DNA of 64,000 bases from DASZUK01 sp963745595 (GTDB lineage: Bacteria > Actinomycetota > Acidimicrobiia > Acidimicrobiales > RAAP-2). The translations under genes and the position numbers were made by a program. Of the stretch, positions 16,794 to 26,013 are shown piece by piece; positions within the stretch are counted from its first letter, which is position 1; each line of letters starts with the position of its first letter. The DNA lies in the NCBI GenBank assembly GCA_963745595.1, contig CAVUYB010000007.1, positions 449,975-513,974 on the forward strand, written 5' to 3'. The notes beneath the pieces were generated by a model. It worked only from the letters and a program-made list of their open reading frames with translations. It was not told the DNA's origin and did no database searches.

Positions 16794-17913
16794 TCAGAGG
16801 ACGGACGCCAGCGGCACGTACGGCAGCCCGTGGGCCTCGGCGACGGGCTCGCAGACGACGGATCCGTCGACGACGTTGACGCCGAGACCGAGCGCCGGAT
16901 CGGCCCGGGCGGCCTCCCTCCAGCCGTGGTCGGCGATCTCCAGCGTGTACGGCAGCGTGGCGTTGACGAGCGCGTGGGTGGAGCTGTGCGGGACGGCACC
17001 GGGCATGTTGGCGACGCAGTAGAAGATCGACCCGTGGACCTCGAAGGTGGGGTTCGAGTGGGTCGTCGGCCGGGTCGACTCGAAGCACCCGCCCTGGTCG
17101 ACCGCGATGTCGACGAGCACCGACCCGGTGGGCATGCGGGCGACGAGGTCGTCGGAGACGAGCTTCGGCGCCCGGGCGCCGACGACGAGCACCGCGCCGA
17201 TGACCAGGTCGGCGTCCTCGCAGACCTCTTCGATGGCGTGCGTGCTCGACGCGACGGTCTCCAACGCGCCGCGGAAGTGGTGGTCGACCTGGCGGAGCCG
17301 CTCGAGGTTCCGGTCGAGGATGTACACGTTGGCGTGCATGCCGACGGCGAGCGTGGCCGCGGCCATGCCGACGACGCCGGCACCGAGGATGACGACCTTC
17401 GACGCCTGGACGCCGGGGACGCCGCAGATCAGGCTGCCCCGCCCACCGGCCGGCCGCATCAGATGATGGGCGCCCATGAACGGCGCCATCCGACCGGCCA
17501 CCTCGCTCATCGGCGTCAGCAGCGGCAGGGAGCCGTCGGCCAGGCGGACCGTCTCGTAGGCGATCGCGGTGTTGCCGGCGGCCAGCAGGGCCTCGGTGCA
17601 CGGGCGCGACGCCGCGAGGTGCAGGTACGTGAAGAGCACCTGGTCGCGGCGGAGGCCGAGGCGGGGGTACTCCGGCGGGACGGGCTCCTTGACCCCGAGG
17701 ACGAGGTCGGCGGCGGCCCAGATCTCGTCGGCATCACCGACGATCGACCGCGCCGGTGGCGACGAACTCGTCGTCGCCGATCGACGACCCCTCCCCCGCG
17801 CCCTTCTCGACGTGGACGACGTGCCCGTGCGAGACGAGCTCGCGGACGCCGGCCGGCGTGATCGCCACCCGGTACTCGTCGTCCTTCACTTCCTTCGGAA
17901 CGCCGACGATCAT
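16794..17913 (-). CDS. ald: Alanine dehydrogenase, frameshifted near the N-terminus
   Basis: Converts L-alanine to pyruvate and ammonia with NAD. The N-terminal piece (MIVGVPKEVKDDEYRVAITP, with the pyruvate-binding Arg and the Lys in VEKGAGEGSSIGD) is separated from the rest by a one-base shift near 17750. The remainder runs IVGDADEIWAAADLVLGVKE, the NAD motif VVILGAGVVGMAAA, MHANVYILDRN, GGCFESTRPTTH and ANMPGAVP. Total length about 372 aa is typical. Next to an aldehyde dehydrogenase and an aminotransferase operon; it could recycle alanine made by a pyruvate-dependent transaminase. Confidence 0.88.
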
Positions 17914-17965
17914 TGGCCGCGCCGCCTCCTTCTCACCGGGGCGTGCTCACGCTCACCGCCGTCTC

Positions 17966-19432
17966 TCAGTCCCCGATATAGCTCATGACGTGCTTGACGC
18001 GGGTGTAGTCCTCGAAACCGTAGACGGAGAGGTCCTTGCCGTAGCCGGAGTGCTTGAAGCCGCCGTGCGGCATCTCGGCGACGAGCGGGATGTGGGTGTT
18101 GATCCAGACACAGCCGAAGTCGAGGTCGCGGGCCATCCGCATGGCGCGGCCGTGGTCCTTCGTCCACACGCTCGACGCCAGCCCGTACTGCACGCCGTTG
18201 GCCCACTCGAGGGCCTGGGCCTCGTCGTCGAACGCCTGCACCGTGACGACCGGCCCGAAGATCTCCTGCTGGACCATCTCGTCGTCCTGGCGCAGCCCGG
18301 CGACGACCGTGGGGGCGAAGCAGTAGCCGCGATCGCCGACGGCGTCGCCGCCGGTCAGTACGCGGGCGTGGTCCGGGACGCGGCGCAGGAACCCCTGCAC
18401 TCGGTCGAGCTGGTCGGCGTTGTTGAGCGGGCCGAAGTCGGCGTCGACGACGTCGGTGCCACCGACCACCTGCGACCGGGCCTGCTCGACCAGGGCCTCG
18501 AGCAGGTCGTGATGGACGCGTGGCCCGGCGAGGACACGGGTGGCGGCGGTGCAGTCCTGTCCGGCGTTGAAGTACGCCGCGCCGGCGATCCCCTCGGCGG
18601 TCGAGGCGACGTCGGCGTCGTCGAAGACGATCACCGGCGCCTTGCCGCCGAGCTCGAGGTGGACCCGCTTCAGGTCGGCCGCGGCGGCCGTCGCCACCTC
18701 GGTGCCGGCCCGGACACTGCCGGTGATCGAGACCATCGCCGGCACCGGGTGCTCGACCAGGGCGCGCCCGGTGTCGCGGTCCCCGCAGACGACGTTCAAG
18801 ACGCCGGCCGGGACGTGCTCGGCGACGATCTCGGCCAGCAGCAACGTGCTGGCCGGCGTCGTGTCCGACGGCTTCAGCACCATCGTGTTGCCGGCGGCCA
18901 GCGCGGGGGCCCACTTCCAGACGGCCATCATCATCGGGTAGTTCCACGGCGTCACCGCGCCGCAGACGCCGATCGGCTCGCGGCGGACGTACGAGGTGTG
19001 CCCGGCGAGGTACTCACCGGCCGACCGGCCTTCGAGCAGCCGGGCCGCGCCGGCGAAGAAGCGGATCTGGTCGACCATCGGCGGGATCTCCTCCGACATC
19101 GTCAGGGCGAACGGCTTCCCGGTGTTCGTGCCCTCGGTCCGCACGAGCTCGTCGGCGCGGGCCTCGATGGCGTCGGCGATCCGGAACAGGGCGAGGCTCC
19201 GCTCCGACGGCGTCGTCCGCTTCCATTCGGCGAACGCGTCGGCCGCGCTGCGGACGGCCCGGTCGACGTCGCCCGGACCGGACACCGGGGCGTCGGCGTA
19301 CGGCTCGCCGGTGCTCGGGTCGACGACCGGCGCGGTCGGACCGTCGTCGGCGGCGACGTAGCGGCCACCGACGAAATTCCGCAGCGCCGGTCGTCCAGCT
19401 GCCGGCCGCCCGATCTCCGTCCCCGTGCTCAT
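17966..19432 (-). CDS. NAD-dependent aldehyde dehydrogenase (gamma-aminobutyraldehyde/betaine aldehyde type)
   Basis: 488 aa from ATG (MSTGTEIGRP). Oxidises an aldehyde to the acid with NAD. Key features: VTPWNYPMMMAVWKWAPA, KPSDTTPAS, SITGSVRAGTEV for cofactor binding, the catalytic Glu in LELGGKAPVIV and the catalytic Cys in NAGQDCTAATR, then EIFGPVVTV and GGFKHSGYGKDLS. The pattern is closest to gamma-aminobutyraldehyde dehydrogenases of putrescine breakdown. Divergent from the Lrp-aminotransferase operon, whose product would be an amino-aldehyde substrate for this enzyme. Confidence 0.9.
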   Translation of the reverse strand: MSTGTEIGRPAAGRPALRNFVGGRYVAADDGPTAPVVDPSTGEPYADAPVSGPGDVDRAVRSAADAFAEWKRTTPSERSLALFRIADAIEARADELVRTEGTNTGKPFALTMSEEIPPMVDQIRFFAGAARLLEGRSAGEYLAGHTSYVRREPIGVCGAVTPWNYPMMMAVWKWAPALAAGNTMVLKPSDTTPASTLLLAEIVAEHVPAGVLNVVCGDRDTGRALVEHPVPAMVSITGSVRAGTEVATAAAADLKRVHLELGGKAPVIVFDDADVASTAEGIAGAAYFNAGQDCTAATRVLAGPRVHHDLLEALVEQARSQVVGGTDVVDADFGPLNNADQLDRVQGFLRRVPDHARVLTGGDAVGDRGYCFAPTVVAGLRQDDEMVQQEIFGPVVTVQAFDDEAQALEWANGVQYGLASSVWTKDHGRAMRMARDLDFGCVWINTHIPLVAEMPHGGFKHSGYGKDLSVYGFEDYTRVKHVMSYIGD

Positions 19433-19560
19433 TGCGACCCTGCCCTCATTGCCGGCGGAGCGTCCGGACGCCGGTACCGACGCCTCCATCCAGAATCACA
19501 GAGAATCGTTCGCCCGACAAGCGATAACGTAGAAGTCTCGGTCATCGACGCCGAAAACCC

Positions 19561-19588
19561 TTGACTCCGCTACCTCATATGACAGAAT
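19561..19588 (+). promoter_or_regulatory. Candidate promoter for the Lrp operon
   Basis: TTGACT (-35 like) and CAGAAT (-10 like) are separated by 16 bases, in an A+T-rich pocket of the divergent gap, about 70 bases before the Lrp start. Confidence 0.35.
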
Positions 19589-19659
19589 TCGACTAAAGAG
19601 ACCGTCGCCCACGACGGACGTCGTTCCGACGGTCACGGCCCGGGGGGCCCGACGAGATC

Positions 19660-20265
19660 ATGCCTGCCAACACCAACCGCAATGCCGACACCGACCGGGA
19701 CACCCACACGGGCGACGGCCCCGGCGACACGGACGACAGTCTGGGCGACGCGGGTGACGGCCCCGGCGACACGGACGACGGTCTGGGCGGCGTCGATGCC
19801 GGATCGGGCCTGCCGTCAGGACTGCTCGACGATGCCAACCGGGCGATCATCGAAGCCCTCCAACGCGACGGGCGTCGGGCGTACGGGGCGATCGCCAACG
19901 AGGTCGGGCTGTCGGAAGCCGCGGTGCGCCGCCGCGTCCAACGGCTGCGCGAGAACGGCATCATCCAGATCGTCGCGGTGACGGACCCGCTGCAGCTCGG
20001 CTTCCACCGCCAGGCGATGGTCGGCATCCGGGTGGAGGGTGACGTCCGTCAAGTGGCGGCGAAGGTGAGCGCGCTCGAGGAGGTCGACTACGTCGTCATG
20101 TGCGCCGGGTCGTTCGACCTCCTGGCCGAGGTGGTCTGCGAGGACGACGACCGCCTGCTGCACCTCTTGAACGACTCGATCCGGTCGATCCCGGGCATCC
20201 GGTCGACCGAGACGTTCCTCTATCTGAAGCTGGCCAAACAGACCTACACGTGGGGTACTCGATGA
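19660..20265 (+). CDS. Lrp/AsnC-family regulator
   Basis: 201 aa. The standard Lrp body begins at about residue 55: LLDDANRAIIEALQRDGR, then the HTH YGAIANEVGLSEAAVRRRVQ and the RAM ligand domain (GFHRQAMVGIRVEG...CAGSFDLLAEVVCEDDD). The first 50 residues are an unusual acidic tail with two copies of a GDGPGDTDD-containing unit, encoded by a direct DNA repeat at about 19712-19792. Its stop overlaps the aminotransferase start (ATGA), so they are co-translated. It probably senses an amino acid or amine and controls the operon and the divergent aldehyde dehydrogenase. Confidence 0.88.
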   Translation: MPANTNRNADTDRDTHTGDGPGDTDDSLGDAGDGPGDTDDGLGGVDAGSGLPSGLLDDANRAIIEALQRDGRRAYGAIANEVGLSEAAVRRRVQRLRENGIIQIVAVTDPLQLGFHRQAMVGIRVEGDVRQVAAKVSALEEVDYVVMCAGSFDLLAEVVCEDDDRLLHLLNDSIRSIPGIRSTETFLYLKLAKQTYTWGTR

Positions 20266-21659
20266 CCGACATCGCACCCATCTCGGGCACCGTCGACGAC
20301 AACTCGCTGAGCGAGCGCGCCCAGCGGAACCTCTGGATGCACTTCACGCGCCTCGGCGCGTACGGGCCGCACCACGAGGTGCCGGTGATGGTACGCGGGG
20401 AAGGTCCGTACGTCTGGGACCAGAACGGCAAGCGCTACCTCGACGGCCTGGCCGGGCTCTTCACGAGCCAGATCGGCCACGGTCGGACGGAGCTGGCGGA
20501 GGCCGCGTCGAAGCAGGCGTCCGAGCTGGCGTACTTCCCGCTCTGGACGTACGCGCACCCCCGGGCGATCGACCTGGCCGAGCGGATAGCCAGCCTGACG
20601 CCGGGCGACCTCAACCGGGTCTTCTTCACGACGGGCGGGTCCGAAGCCGTCGAGTCGGCCTGGAAGCTGGCCCGGCAGTACTTCCGGTTGACCGGCCAAC
20701 CGTCGCGGACGAAGGTCGTCAGCCGCAACATCGCGTACCACGGGACGACGTTCGGCGCCCTCTCGCTCACCGGCATCCCGGAGCTGAAGACGCCGTTCGA
20801 GCCGCTCGTGCCCGGCTCGATCAAGGTACCGAACACGAACTTCTACCGGGCCGACGAGCACGGTGACGACCTCGTCGCGTTCGGTCGGTGGGCGGCGGAC
20901 GAGATCGAGCGGGCGATCGAGCGCGAGGGCGCGGACACGGTCGCCGCGGTCTACCTCGAGCCGGTGCAGAACGCCGGCGGCTGCTTCCCGCCGCCGCCGG
21001 GGTACTTCGCCCGGGTCCGCGAGATCTGCGACCGCCACGGCGTCCTGCTCGTCTCCGACGAGGTCATCTGCGCGTTCGGCCGGCTCGGCGAGTACTTCGG
21101 CTCGACCAGGTACGGCTACCAGCCGGACATCATCACGGTGGCCAAGGGGCTGACGAGCGGCTACGCGCCGCTCGGCGCGATGATCGCCAGCGACCGCCTC
21201 GTCGAGCCGTTCCTCCACGGCGACGCGAGCTTCGCCCACGGCTTCACGTTCGCCGGCCACCCGGTGAGCTGCGCGGTGGCGATGGCCAACCTCGACGTCT
21301 TCGAGCGCGACGGCATCCTCGACCACGTCCGGGCGACCCAGGACCGGTTCCGCGCCGCACTGGAGGGCCTGTACGACCTGCCGATCGTCGGCGAGGTCCG
21401 CGGCGACGGGTTCTTCTACGGCATCGAGCTCGTCAAGGACAAAACGACGAAGGCGACGTTCGGCGACGACGAGAGCGAGTCGCTCCTGCGGGGCTTCCTC
21501 TCCGGCGCGCTGTTCGACGCCGGCCTCATCTGCCGGGCCGACGACCGCGGCGACCCGGTCGTGCAGCTCTCGCCGCCGCTCATCTGCGGTCAGACGGAGA
21601 TCGACCTGATCGCCGAGATCCTCCGGGACGTGCTCGCCGAGGCCTGGCGTCGCATCTAG
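20262..21659 (+). CDS. Class III aminotransferase (putrescine/omega-amino acid:pyruvate type)
   Basis: 465 aa, PLP enzyme. PLP Lys is K295 in IITVAKGLTSGYAPLG; D266 in LLVSDEVICAFGRLG holds the ring nitrogen; FFTTGGSEAVESAWKLAR binds phosphate. The family removes amino groups from putrescine, GABA, beta-alanine or similar, usually passing them to pyruvate. Neighbouring aldehyde dehydrogenase (for the aldehyde product) and alanine dehydrogenase (to return alanine to pyruvate) support an amine-catabolic role. Co-translated with the Lrp regulator. A diverged, 5'-truncated copy follows downstream. Confidence 0.9.
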   Translation: MTDIAPISGTVDDNSLSERAQRNLWMHFTRLGAYGPHHEVPVMVRGEGPYVWDQNGKRYLDGLAGLFTSQIGHGRTELAEAASKQASELAYFPLWTYAHPRAIDLAERIASLTPGDLNRVFFTTGGSEAVESAWKLARQYFRLTGQPSRTKVVSRNIAYHGTTFGALSLTGIPELKTPFEPLVPGSIKVPNTNFYRADEHGDDLVAFGRWAADEIERAIEREGADTVAAVYLEPVQNAGGCFPPPPGYFARVREICDRHGVLLVSDEVICAFGRLGEYFGSTRYGYQPDIITVAKGLTSGYAPLGAMIASDRLVEPFLHGDASFAHGFTFAGHPVSCAVAMANLDVFERDGILDHVRATQDRFRAALEGLYDLPIVGEVRGDGFFYGIELVKDKTTKATFGDDESESLLRGFLSGALFDAGLICRADDRGDPVVQLSPPLICGQTEIDLIAEILRDVLAEAWRRI

Positions 21660-22073
21660 GCGGCCGGCCCTCGATGACGCCAGCCAGTTGACGACAAGCC
21701 GGTGACGTCGGTCGGTCCGTACCGACGGCTCTCGCTGTGGTGGGACGAGGTCGGCGATCCGCTGGCCGATCGGCCGGCGCTCGATCGTGACCTCGATGTC
21801 GACGTGGCGATCGTCGGCGCGGGCTTCACCGGGCTGTGGACGGCCCACTCGCTGCTCGTCGCCGACTCGTCGCTCCGGGTGGCGGTGCTCGAGCGGGAGG
21901 TGGCGGGCTTCGGCGCGTCCGGCCGCAACGGCGGGTGGTGCTCGGCCCTCTTCCCGGCGTCCGACGCCCGCATCGCCCGCGACCACGGCGAGGCCGCGGC
22001 CCGGGCGATCGCGAGGCGATGCAGGCGACCGTCGACGAGGTCGGGCGGGTGACGGCCGACGAGGGCATCGACT
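20487..22073. repeat. Second duplicated segment, copy 1 (aminotransferase plus start of FAD oxidoreductase)
   Basis: About 1.59 kb, repeated in direct orientation from 22120 to about 23705. Copies differ by scattered base changes, some altering amino acids (for example STRYGY versus SARYGY and CGQTE versus CGETE). The junction at 22074-22119 is about 45 bases of DNA not found at either parent end. Confidence 0.8.
21702..22073 (+). pseudogene. Truncated first copy of the FAD-dependent oxidoreductase
   Basis: Begins like the downstream copy (TSVGPYRRLSLWWDEVGD), with the FAD motif VAIVGAGFTGLWTAHSL and FGASGRNGGWCSALFP. A missing base near 22012 breaks the frame, and the match to the full copy ends at 22073, where the duplication junction starts. 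Only about 120 residues remain, so it cannot encode a working enzyme. Confidence 0.75.
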
Positions 22074-22119
22074 GACTTGCAAGGGCGGACGTGTGTGGCA
22101 GGATAACGGATATAAATCG

Positions 22120-23290
22120 GAGCTGGCGGAAGCCGCGTCGAAGCAGGCGTCCGAGCTGGCGTACTTCCCGCTCTGGACGTACGCGCACCCTCGGGCGATC
22201 GAGTCTGGCCGAGCGGATAGCCAGCCTGACGCCGGGCGACCTCAACCGGGTCTTCTTCACGACGGGCGGGTCCGAAGCCGTCGAGTCGGCCTGGAAGCTG
22301 GCCCGGCAGTACTTCCGGTTGACCGGCCAACCGTCGCGGACGAAGGTCGTCAGCCGCAACATCGCGTACCACGGGACGACGTTCGGCGCCCTCTCGCTCA
22401 CGGGCATCCCGGAGCTGAAGACGCCGTTCGAGCCGCTCGTGCCCGGCTCGATCAAGGTGCCGAACACGAACTTCTACCGGGCCGACGAGCACGGCGACGA
22501 CCTCGTCGCGTTCGGGCGGTGGGCAGCGGACGAGATCGAGCGGGCGATCGAGCGCGAGGGCGCGGACACGGTCGCCGCGGTCTACCTCGAGCCGGTGCAG
22601 AACGCCGGCGGCTGCTTCCCGCCGCCGCCGGGGTACTTCGCCCGGGTCCGCGAGATCTGCGACCGCCACGGCGTCCTGCTCGTCTCCGACGAGGTCATCT
22701 GCGCGTTCGGCCGGCTCGGCGAGTACTTCGGGTCGGCCAGGTACGGCTACCAACCGGACATCATCACGGTGGCCAAGGGGTTGACGAGCGGCTACGCGCC
22801 GCTCGGCGCGATGATCGCCAGCGACCGCCTGGTCGAGCCGTTCCTCCACGGCGACGCGAGCTTCGCCCACGGCTTCACGTTCGCCGGCCACCCGGTGAGC
22901 TGCGCGGTGGCGATGGCCAACCTCGACGTCTTCGAGCGCGACGGCATCCTCGACCACGTCCGGACGACCCAGGACCGGTTCCGCGCCGCACTCGAGGGGC
23001 TGTACGACCTGCCGATCGTCGGCGAGGTCCGGGGCGACGGGTTCTTCTACGGCATCGAGCTGGTCAAGGACAAAACGACGAAGGCGACGTTCGACGACGA
23101 CGAGAGCGAGTCGCTCCTGCGGGGCTTCCTCTCCGGCGCGCTGTTCGACGCCGGCCTCATCTGCCGGGCCGACGACCGCGGCGACCCGGTCGTGCAGCTC
23201 TCGCCGCCGCTCATCTGCGGCGAGACGGAGATCGACCTGATCGCCGAGATCCTCCGGGACGTGCTCGCCGAGGCCTGGCGTCGCATCTAG
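22120..23290 (+). pseudogene. Second, 5'-truncated copy of the class III aminotransferase
   Basis: Starts abruptly at the codon equivalent to Glu77 of the intact gene (ELAEAASKQASELAYFPLW). An extra base near 22205 shifts the frame, after which LAERIASLTPGDLNRVFFTT runs open to the same stop as the full gene. The PLP Lys and other active-site motifs are intact in this part. Without the N-terminus, and with a frameshift, it is unlikely to be active. It leads directly into the more complete FAD oxidoreductase copy. Confidence 0.75.
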
Positions 23291-23332
23291 GCGACCAGCC
23301 CTCGATGACGCCAGGCCGTTGACGACAGGCCG

Positions 23333-24758
23333 GTGACGTCCGTCGGGCCGTACCGGCGGCTCTCGCTGTGGTGGGACGAGATCGGCGACCCGCTCGCCGA
23401 CCGGCCGGCGCTCGATCGTGACCTCGACGTCGACGTGGCGATCGTCGGCGCGGGCTTCACCGGGCTGTGGACGGCCCACTCGCTGCTCGTCGCCGACCCG
23501 TCGCTCCGGGTGGCGGTGCTCGAACGAGAGGTGGCCGGCTTCGGCGCGTCCGGCCGCAACGGCGGGTGGTGCTCGGCCCTCTTCCCGGCGTCCGACGCCC
23601 GCATCGCCCGCGACCACGGCGAGGCCGCGGCCCGGGCGATGCGCGAGGCGATGCAGGCGACCGTCGACGAGGTCGGGCGGGTGACGGCCGACGAGGGCAT
23701 CGACTGCCACTTCGCCAAGGGCGGCACGGTCGTCGTCGCCCGCAGCCGGGCCCAGGTGACACGGGCCCAGGCCGCGATCGCCGAGGCCCGGGCGCACGGC
23801 GCGGGGGAAGAGGACCTGCGCTGGCTCGACGCCGCCGAAGCCCGGCGCCGGCTCGGTGCGACCCGCGTGCTCGGCGCCACGTACACGCCGCACGGCGCGG
23901 CGCTGCAGCCGGCGCGGCTCGCCCGCGGGCTGGCCGACGCGGTCGAACGGCGCGGCGGGACGATCTACGAACGGACCCCGGTGACGGCCATCGAAGAGGG
24001 AGGACCGCCGGCGACGGCCGGCGGGTCGGCGCGGCGGCCCACGGTCCGCGACGCCCGGCGGCACGGTGACGGCCGACGTCGTCGTCCGAGCGGTCGAGGG
24101 GTGGACGCCCCAGCTGCCGGGGTACGAGCGGGCGCTCGTGCCGGTGTACTCGCTCATGATCGCCACCGAGCCGCTCGACGACGCGTTCTGGGACGGCGCG
24201 GGGTTGACGGACCGGGCGACGTTCTCCGACCACCGGCACCTGATCGTCTACGGGCAGCGGACCGCGGACGGGCGGATCGCCTTCGGCGGCCGCGGGGCGC
24301 CGTACCACTTCGGCTCGGCGGTCCGGCTGGCCTTCGACCAGGACCCGAAGGTCCACCGGGCCCTCCGGCGGGCACTCGTCGAGCTGTTCCCGGCGTTGGC
24401 CGACGTGTCGATCACCCACACGTGGGGTGGTCCGCTCGGCGTCCCCCGCGACTGGTTCGCGTCGGTCGGCCTCGACCGGTCGACCGGGCTCGCCTGGGCC
24501 GGTGGCTACGTCGGCGACGGCGTGTCGACGGCCAACCTGGCCGGTCGGACGCTGGCCGACCTGATCCTCGGCCACGACAGCGACCTGGTCCGCCTCCCGT
24601 GGGTCGGCCACCGCTCGCCCTCGTGGGAACCGGAGCCGCTGCGCTGGCTCGGCGTCAACGCCGGCCGGCGAGCGGTCGAGGCGGCCGATCGGACCGAGGC
24701 CCGACGCGGCCGGCCGAGCCGGCTGGCCACCGCGGTCGGCCGGTTCCTCGGCAGCTGA
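23333..24758 (+). CDS. FAD-dependent oxidoreductase (DAO/PuuB-like), frameshifted
   Basis: A D-amino-acid-oxidase-fold flavoprotein resembling gamma-glutamylputrescine oxidase and other amine oxidases. From the GTG at 23333: LWWDE...VAIVGAGFTGLWTAHSL (FAD), FGASGRNGGWCSALFP, CHFAKGGTVVVARS and TPHGAALQPARLARGLADAV. Near 24030-24050 the frame shifts by one base, then continues as GGTVTADVVVRAVEGWTPQL, YGQRTADGRIAFGGRG, THTWGGPLGVPRDWFASVGL and WAGGYVGDGVSTANLAGRTL. Total about 475 aa, normal for the family. It follows the aminotransferase (copy 2) by about 40 bases, consistent with one amine-catabolic operon. Confidence 0.8.
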
Positions 24759-24800
24759 CCCGGCCGGGGCCGGCCCGGGCGGGCGAGACCGGGCCGCCCG

Positions 24801-24806
24801 TACACT
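24801..24806 (+). promoter_or_regulatory. Candidate leaderless -10 box
   Basis: TACACT, six bases before the GTG start of the NTF2-like gene. The same spacing is seen at several other genes in this window. Confidence 0.4.
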
Positions 24807-24812
24807 CGGCCG

Positions 24813-25268
24813 GTGACCACCGACCGGGAAGCCATCACCGATCTCGTCTACGCCTACGCCGAACGGATCGACGTCGGGGACTTCGAGGGCGTCGCCGACC
24901 TGTTCGCCGAGGCCGAGCTCACCTTCGAGGGGTTCGCCGAGGGCCGGCCGGGGCGGGAGAAGATCCTGGCCATGTACGAGGCGAGCACCCGCCGCTACGA
25001 CGACGGCACGCCGCGCACCAAGCACGTGATGACCAACGTCGTCGTCGAGGTCGACGACGACCGCCGGTCGGCCACCGCCCGGACCTACTTCACCGTGCTC
25101 CAAGCCGTTCCTGGCGTGTTCAGTCTCCAGCCGATCATCGCCGGCCGGTACCGCGACGCCTTCGCCCGCACCGACGGCTCGTGGCGGTTCGCCCACCGCC
25201 ACATGCTCGTCGACCTGGTCGGCGACCTGAGCCAGCACATGCTCGGCGACGTGCCCGATCTTTCCTGA
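24813..25268 (+). CDS. NTF2-like (SnoaL/ketosteroid-isomerase fold) protein
   Basis: 151 aa. The alpha-plus-beta cone fold is recognisable from AITDLVYAYAERIDVGDFEG, VADLFAEAELTFEG, a central KHVMTNVVVEVDDDRRSA strand pair and GRYRDAFARTDGSWRFAHRH. Members are small isomerases, dehydratases or hydrolases, often in steroid, polyketide or ring-degradation clusters; no catalytic residue identifies the reaction here. It appears to be transcribed alone and is not in an operon with the flavoprotein, given the -10 box at its start codon. Confidence 0.8.
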   Translation: MTTDREAITDLVYAYAERIDVGDFEGVADLFAEAELTFEGFAEGRPGREKILAMYEASTRRYDDGTPRTKHVMTNVVVEVDDDRRSATARTYFTVLQAVPGVFSLQPIIAGRYRDAFARTDGSWRFAHRHMLVDLVGDLSQHMLGDVPDLS

Positions 25269-25333
25269 CCGTGCGCCTCTTTACTCTCCGCCGACCGGCG
25301 CCGATCACGGTGACGCTCATACCCCAATGGTGG

Positions 25334-25345
25334 CATAATGGTGGT
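25334..25345 (+). promoter_or_regulatory. Leaderless promoter and direct-repeat operator of the MazEF-like pair
   Basis: CATAAT ends six bases before the antitoxin ATG. Around it the unit ATGGTGG is repeated twice at 11-base spacing (AATGGTGGCATAATGGTGGT), a plausible site for the antitoxin's own DNA-binding domain. Confidence 0.45.
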
Positions 25346-25582
25346 ATGGCCCGGGTACGAGTGAGCACGACGGTCGACGAGCACCTCCTGGCGAGAGCCC
25401 GCCAGGCCCGATCGACAGCGACCGACGCCGCGCTCCTCGACGAGGCCCTCGAGACGTTGCTGGCCCGGCACCGGGCGGCCGAGATCGACGCCAGCTACTC
25501 GGCCTACGACGTCCACCCGCTCGACGAACCCGACGAGTGGGGAGACCTGGCGTCGTTCCAAAAAGCCGCCGCCGCGTCGTGA
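25346..25582 (+). CDS. Ribbon-helix-helix antitoxin of MazEF-like module
   Basis: 78 aa. The N-terminal RVRVSTTVDEHLLARARQAR, ATDAALLDEALETLLARHR is a ribbon-helix-helix DNA-binding and dimer domain. The C-terminal tail (YDVHPLDEPDEWGDLASFQK) is acidic with aromatic residues, like antitoxin segments that block the toxin's RNA site. Its stop overlaps the toxin start (GTGA), the usual antitoxin-first coupling. Self-repression through the repeats at its promoter is likely. Confidence 0.85.
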   Translation: MARVRVSTTVDEHLLARARQARSTATDAALLDEALETLLARHRAAEIDASYSAYDVHPLDEPDEWGDLASFQKAAAAS

Positions 25583-25944
25583 CATCGCTGCCTTCCCGCG
25601 GCGACGTCTGGTGGTGCGAGCTCGCCGACGTGGGCCGCCGGCCGGTCGTCGTCCTGTCCCGGGACGCCGCCATCCCGCGGCTCCGCCGCGCCCTCGTCGC
25701 CCCATGCACGACGACGATCCGCGGCCTGGCCAGCGAGGTCGTGCTCGAGCCCGGCGACGACCCGATCCCCCGCCGCTCGGGCGTCAACCTCGACTCGGTC
25801 GAAAACGTGCCGGTGGCCGTCCTCGTCGATCGGCTCGGCCGGCTCAGCGGCGAACGGATGCATCAGATCTGCGGCGCGCTGGCCGCGGCCGTCGACTGCG
25901 ACGGCGCCGTGGTGCCCAACCCCGGAACGCTTGCTCCGGGGTAA
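25579..25944 (+). CDS. MazF/PemK-family mRNA interferase toxin
   Basis: 121 aa. Typical start SRGDVWWCELADVGRRPVVVLS (the GDVW motif and the RP(V/A)VVLS strand), then VAPCTTTIRGLASEV and SGVNLDSVENVPVAVL, which contains the loop and strand forming the RNA-cleavage site. MazF toxins cut single-stranded RNA at short sequences. All core positions are present. Translationally coupled to the upstream antitoxin. It probably acts in plasmid-free stress or anti-phage growth arrest, which cannot be settled from sequence. Confidence 0.9.
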   Translation: MTSLPSRGDVWWCELADVGRRPVVVLSRDAAIPRLRRALVAPCTTTIRGLASEVVLEPGDDPIPRRSGVNLDSVENVPVAVLVDRLGRLSGERMHQICGALAAAVDCDGAVVPNPGTLAPG

Positions 25945-26013
25945 CCCGACACCGCCCGGTGGCCCGGACGCCCCCACCGATACCGGCGGGGAATCCGACG
26001 GGCCGGTTGTCGG

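Noticed and set aside
21656..24166. An 836-codon reverse-strand frame antisense to the flavoprotein and aminotransferase
   Set aside because: Composition is typical of GC-rich antisense frames, with no domain; the opposite strand carries complete enzyme motifs.
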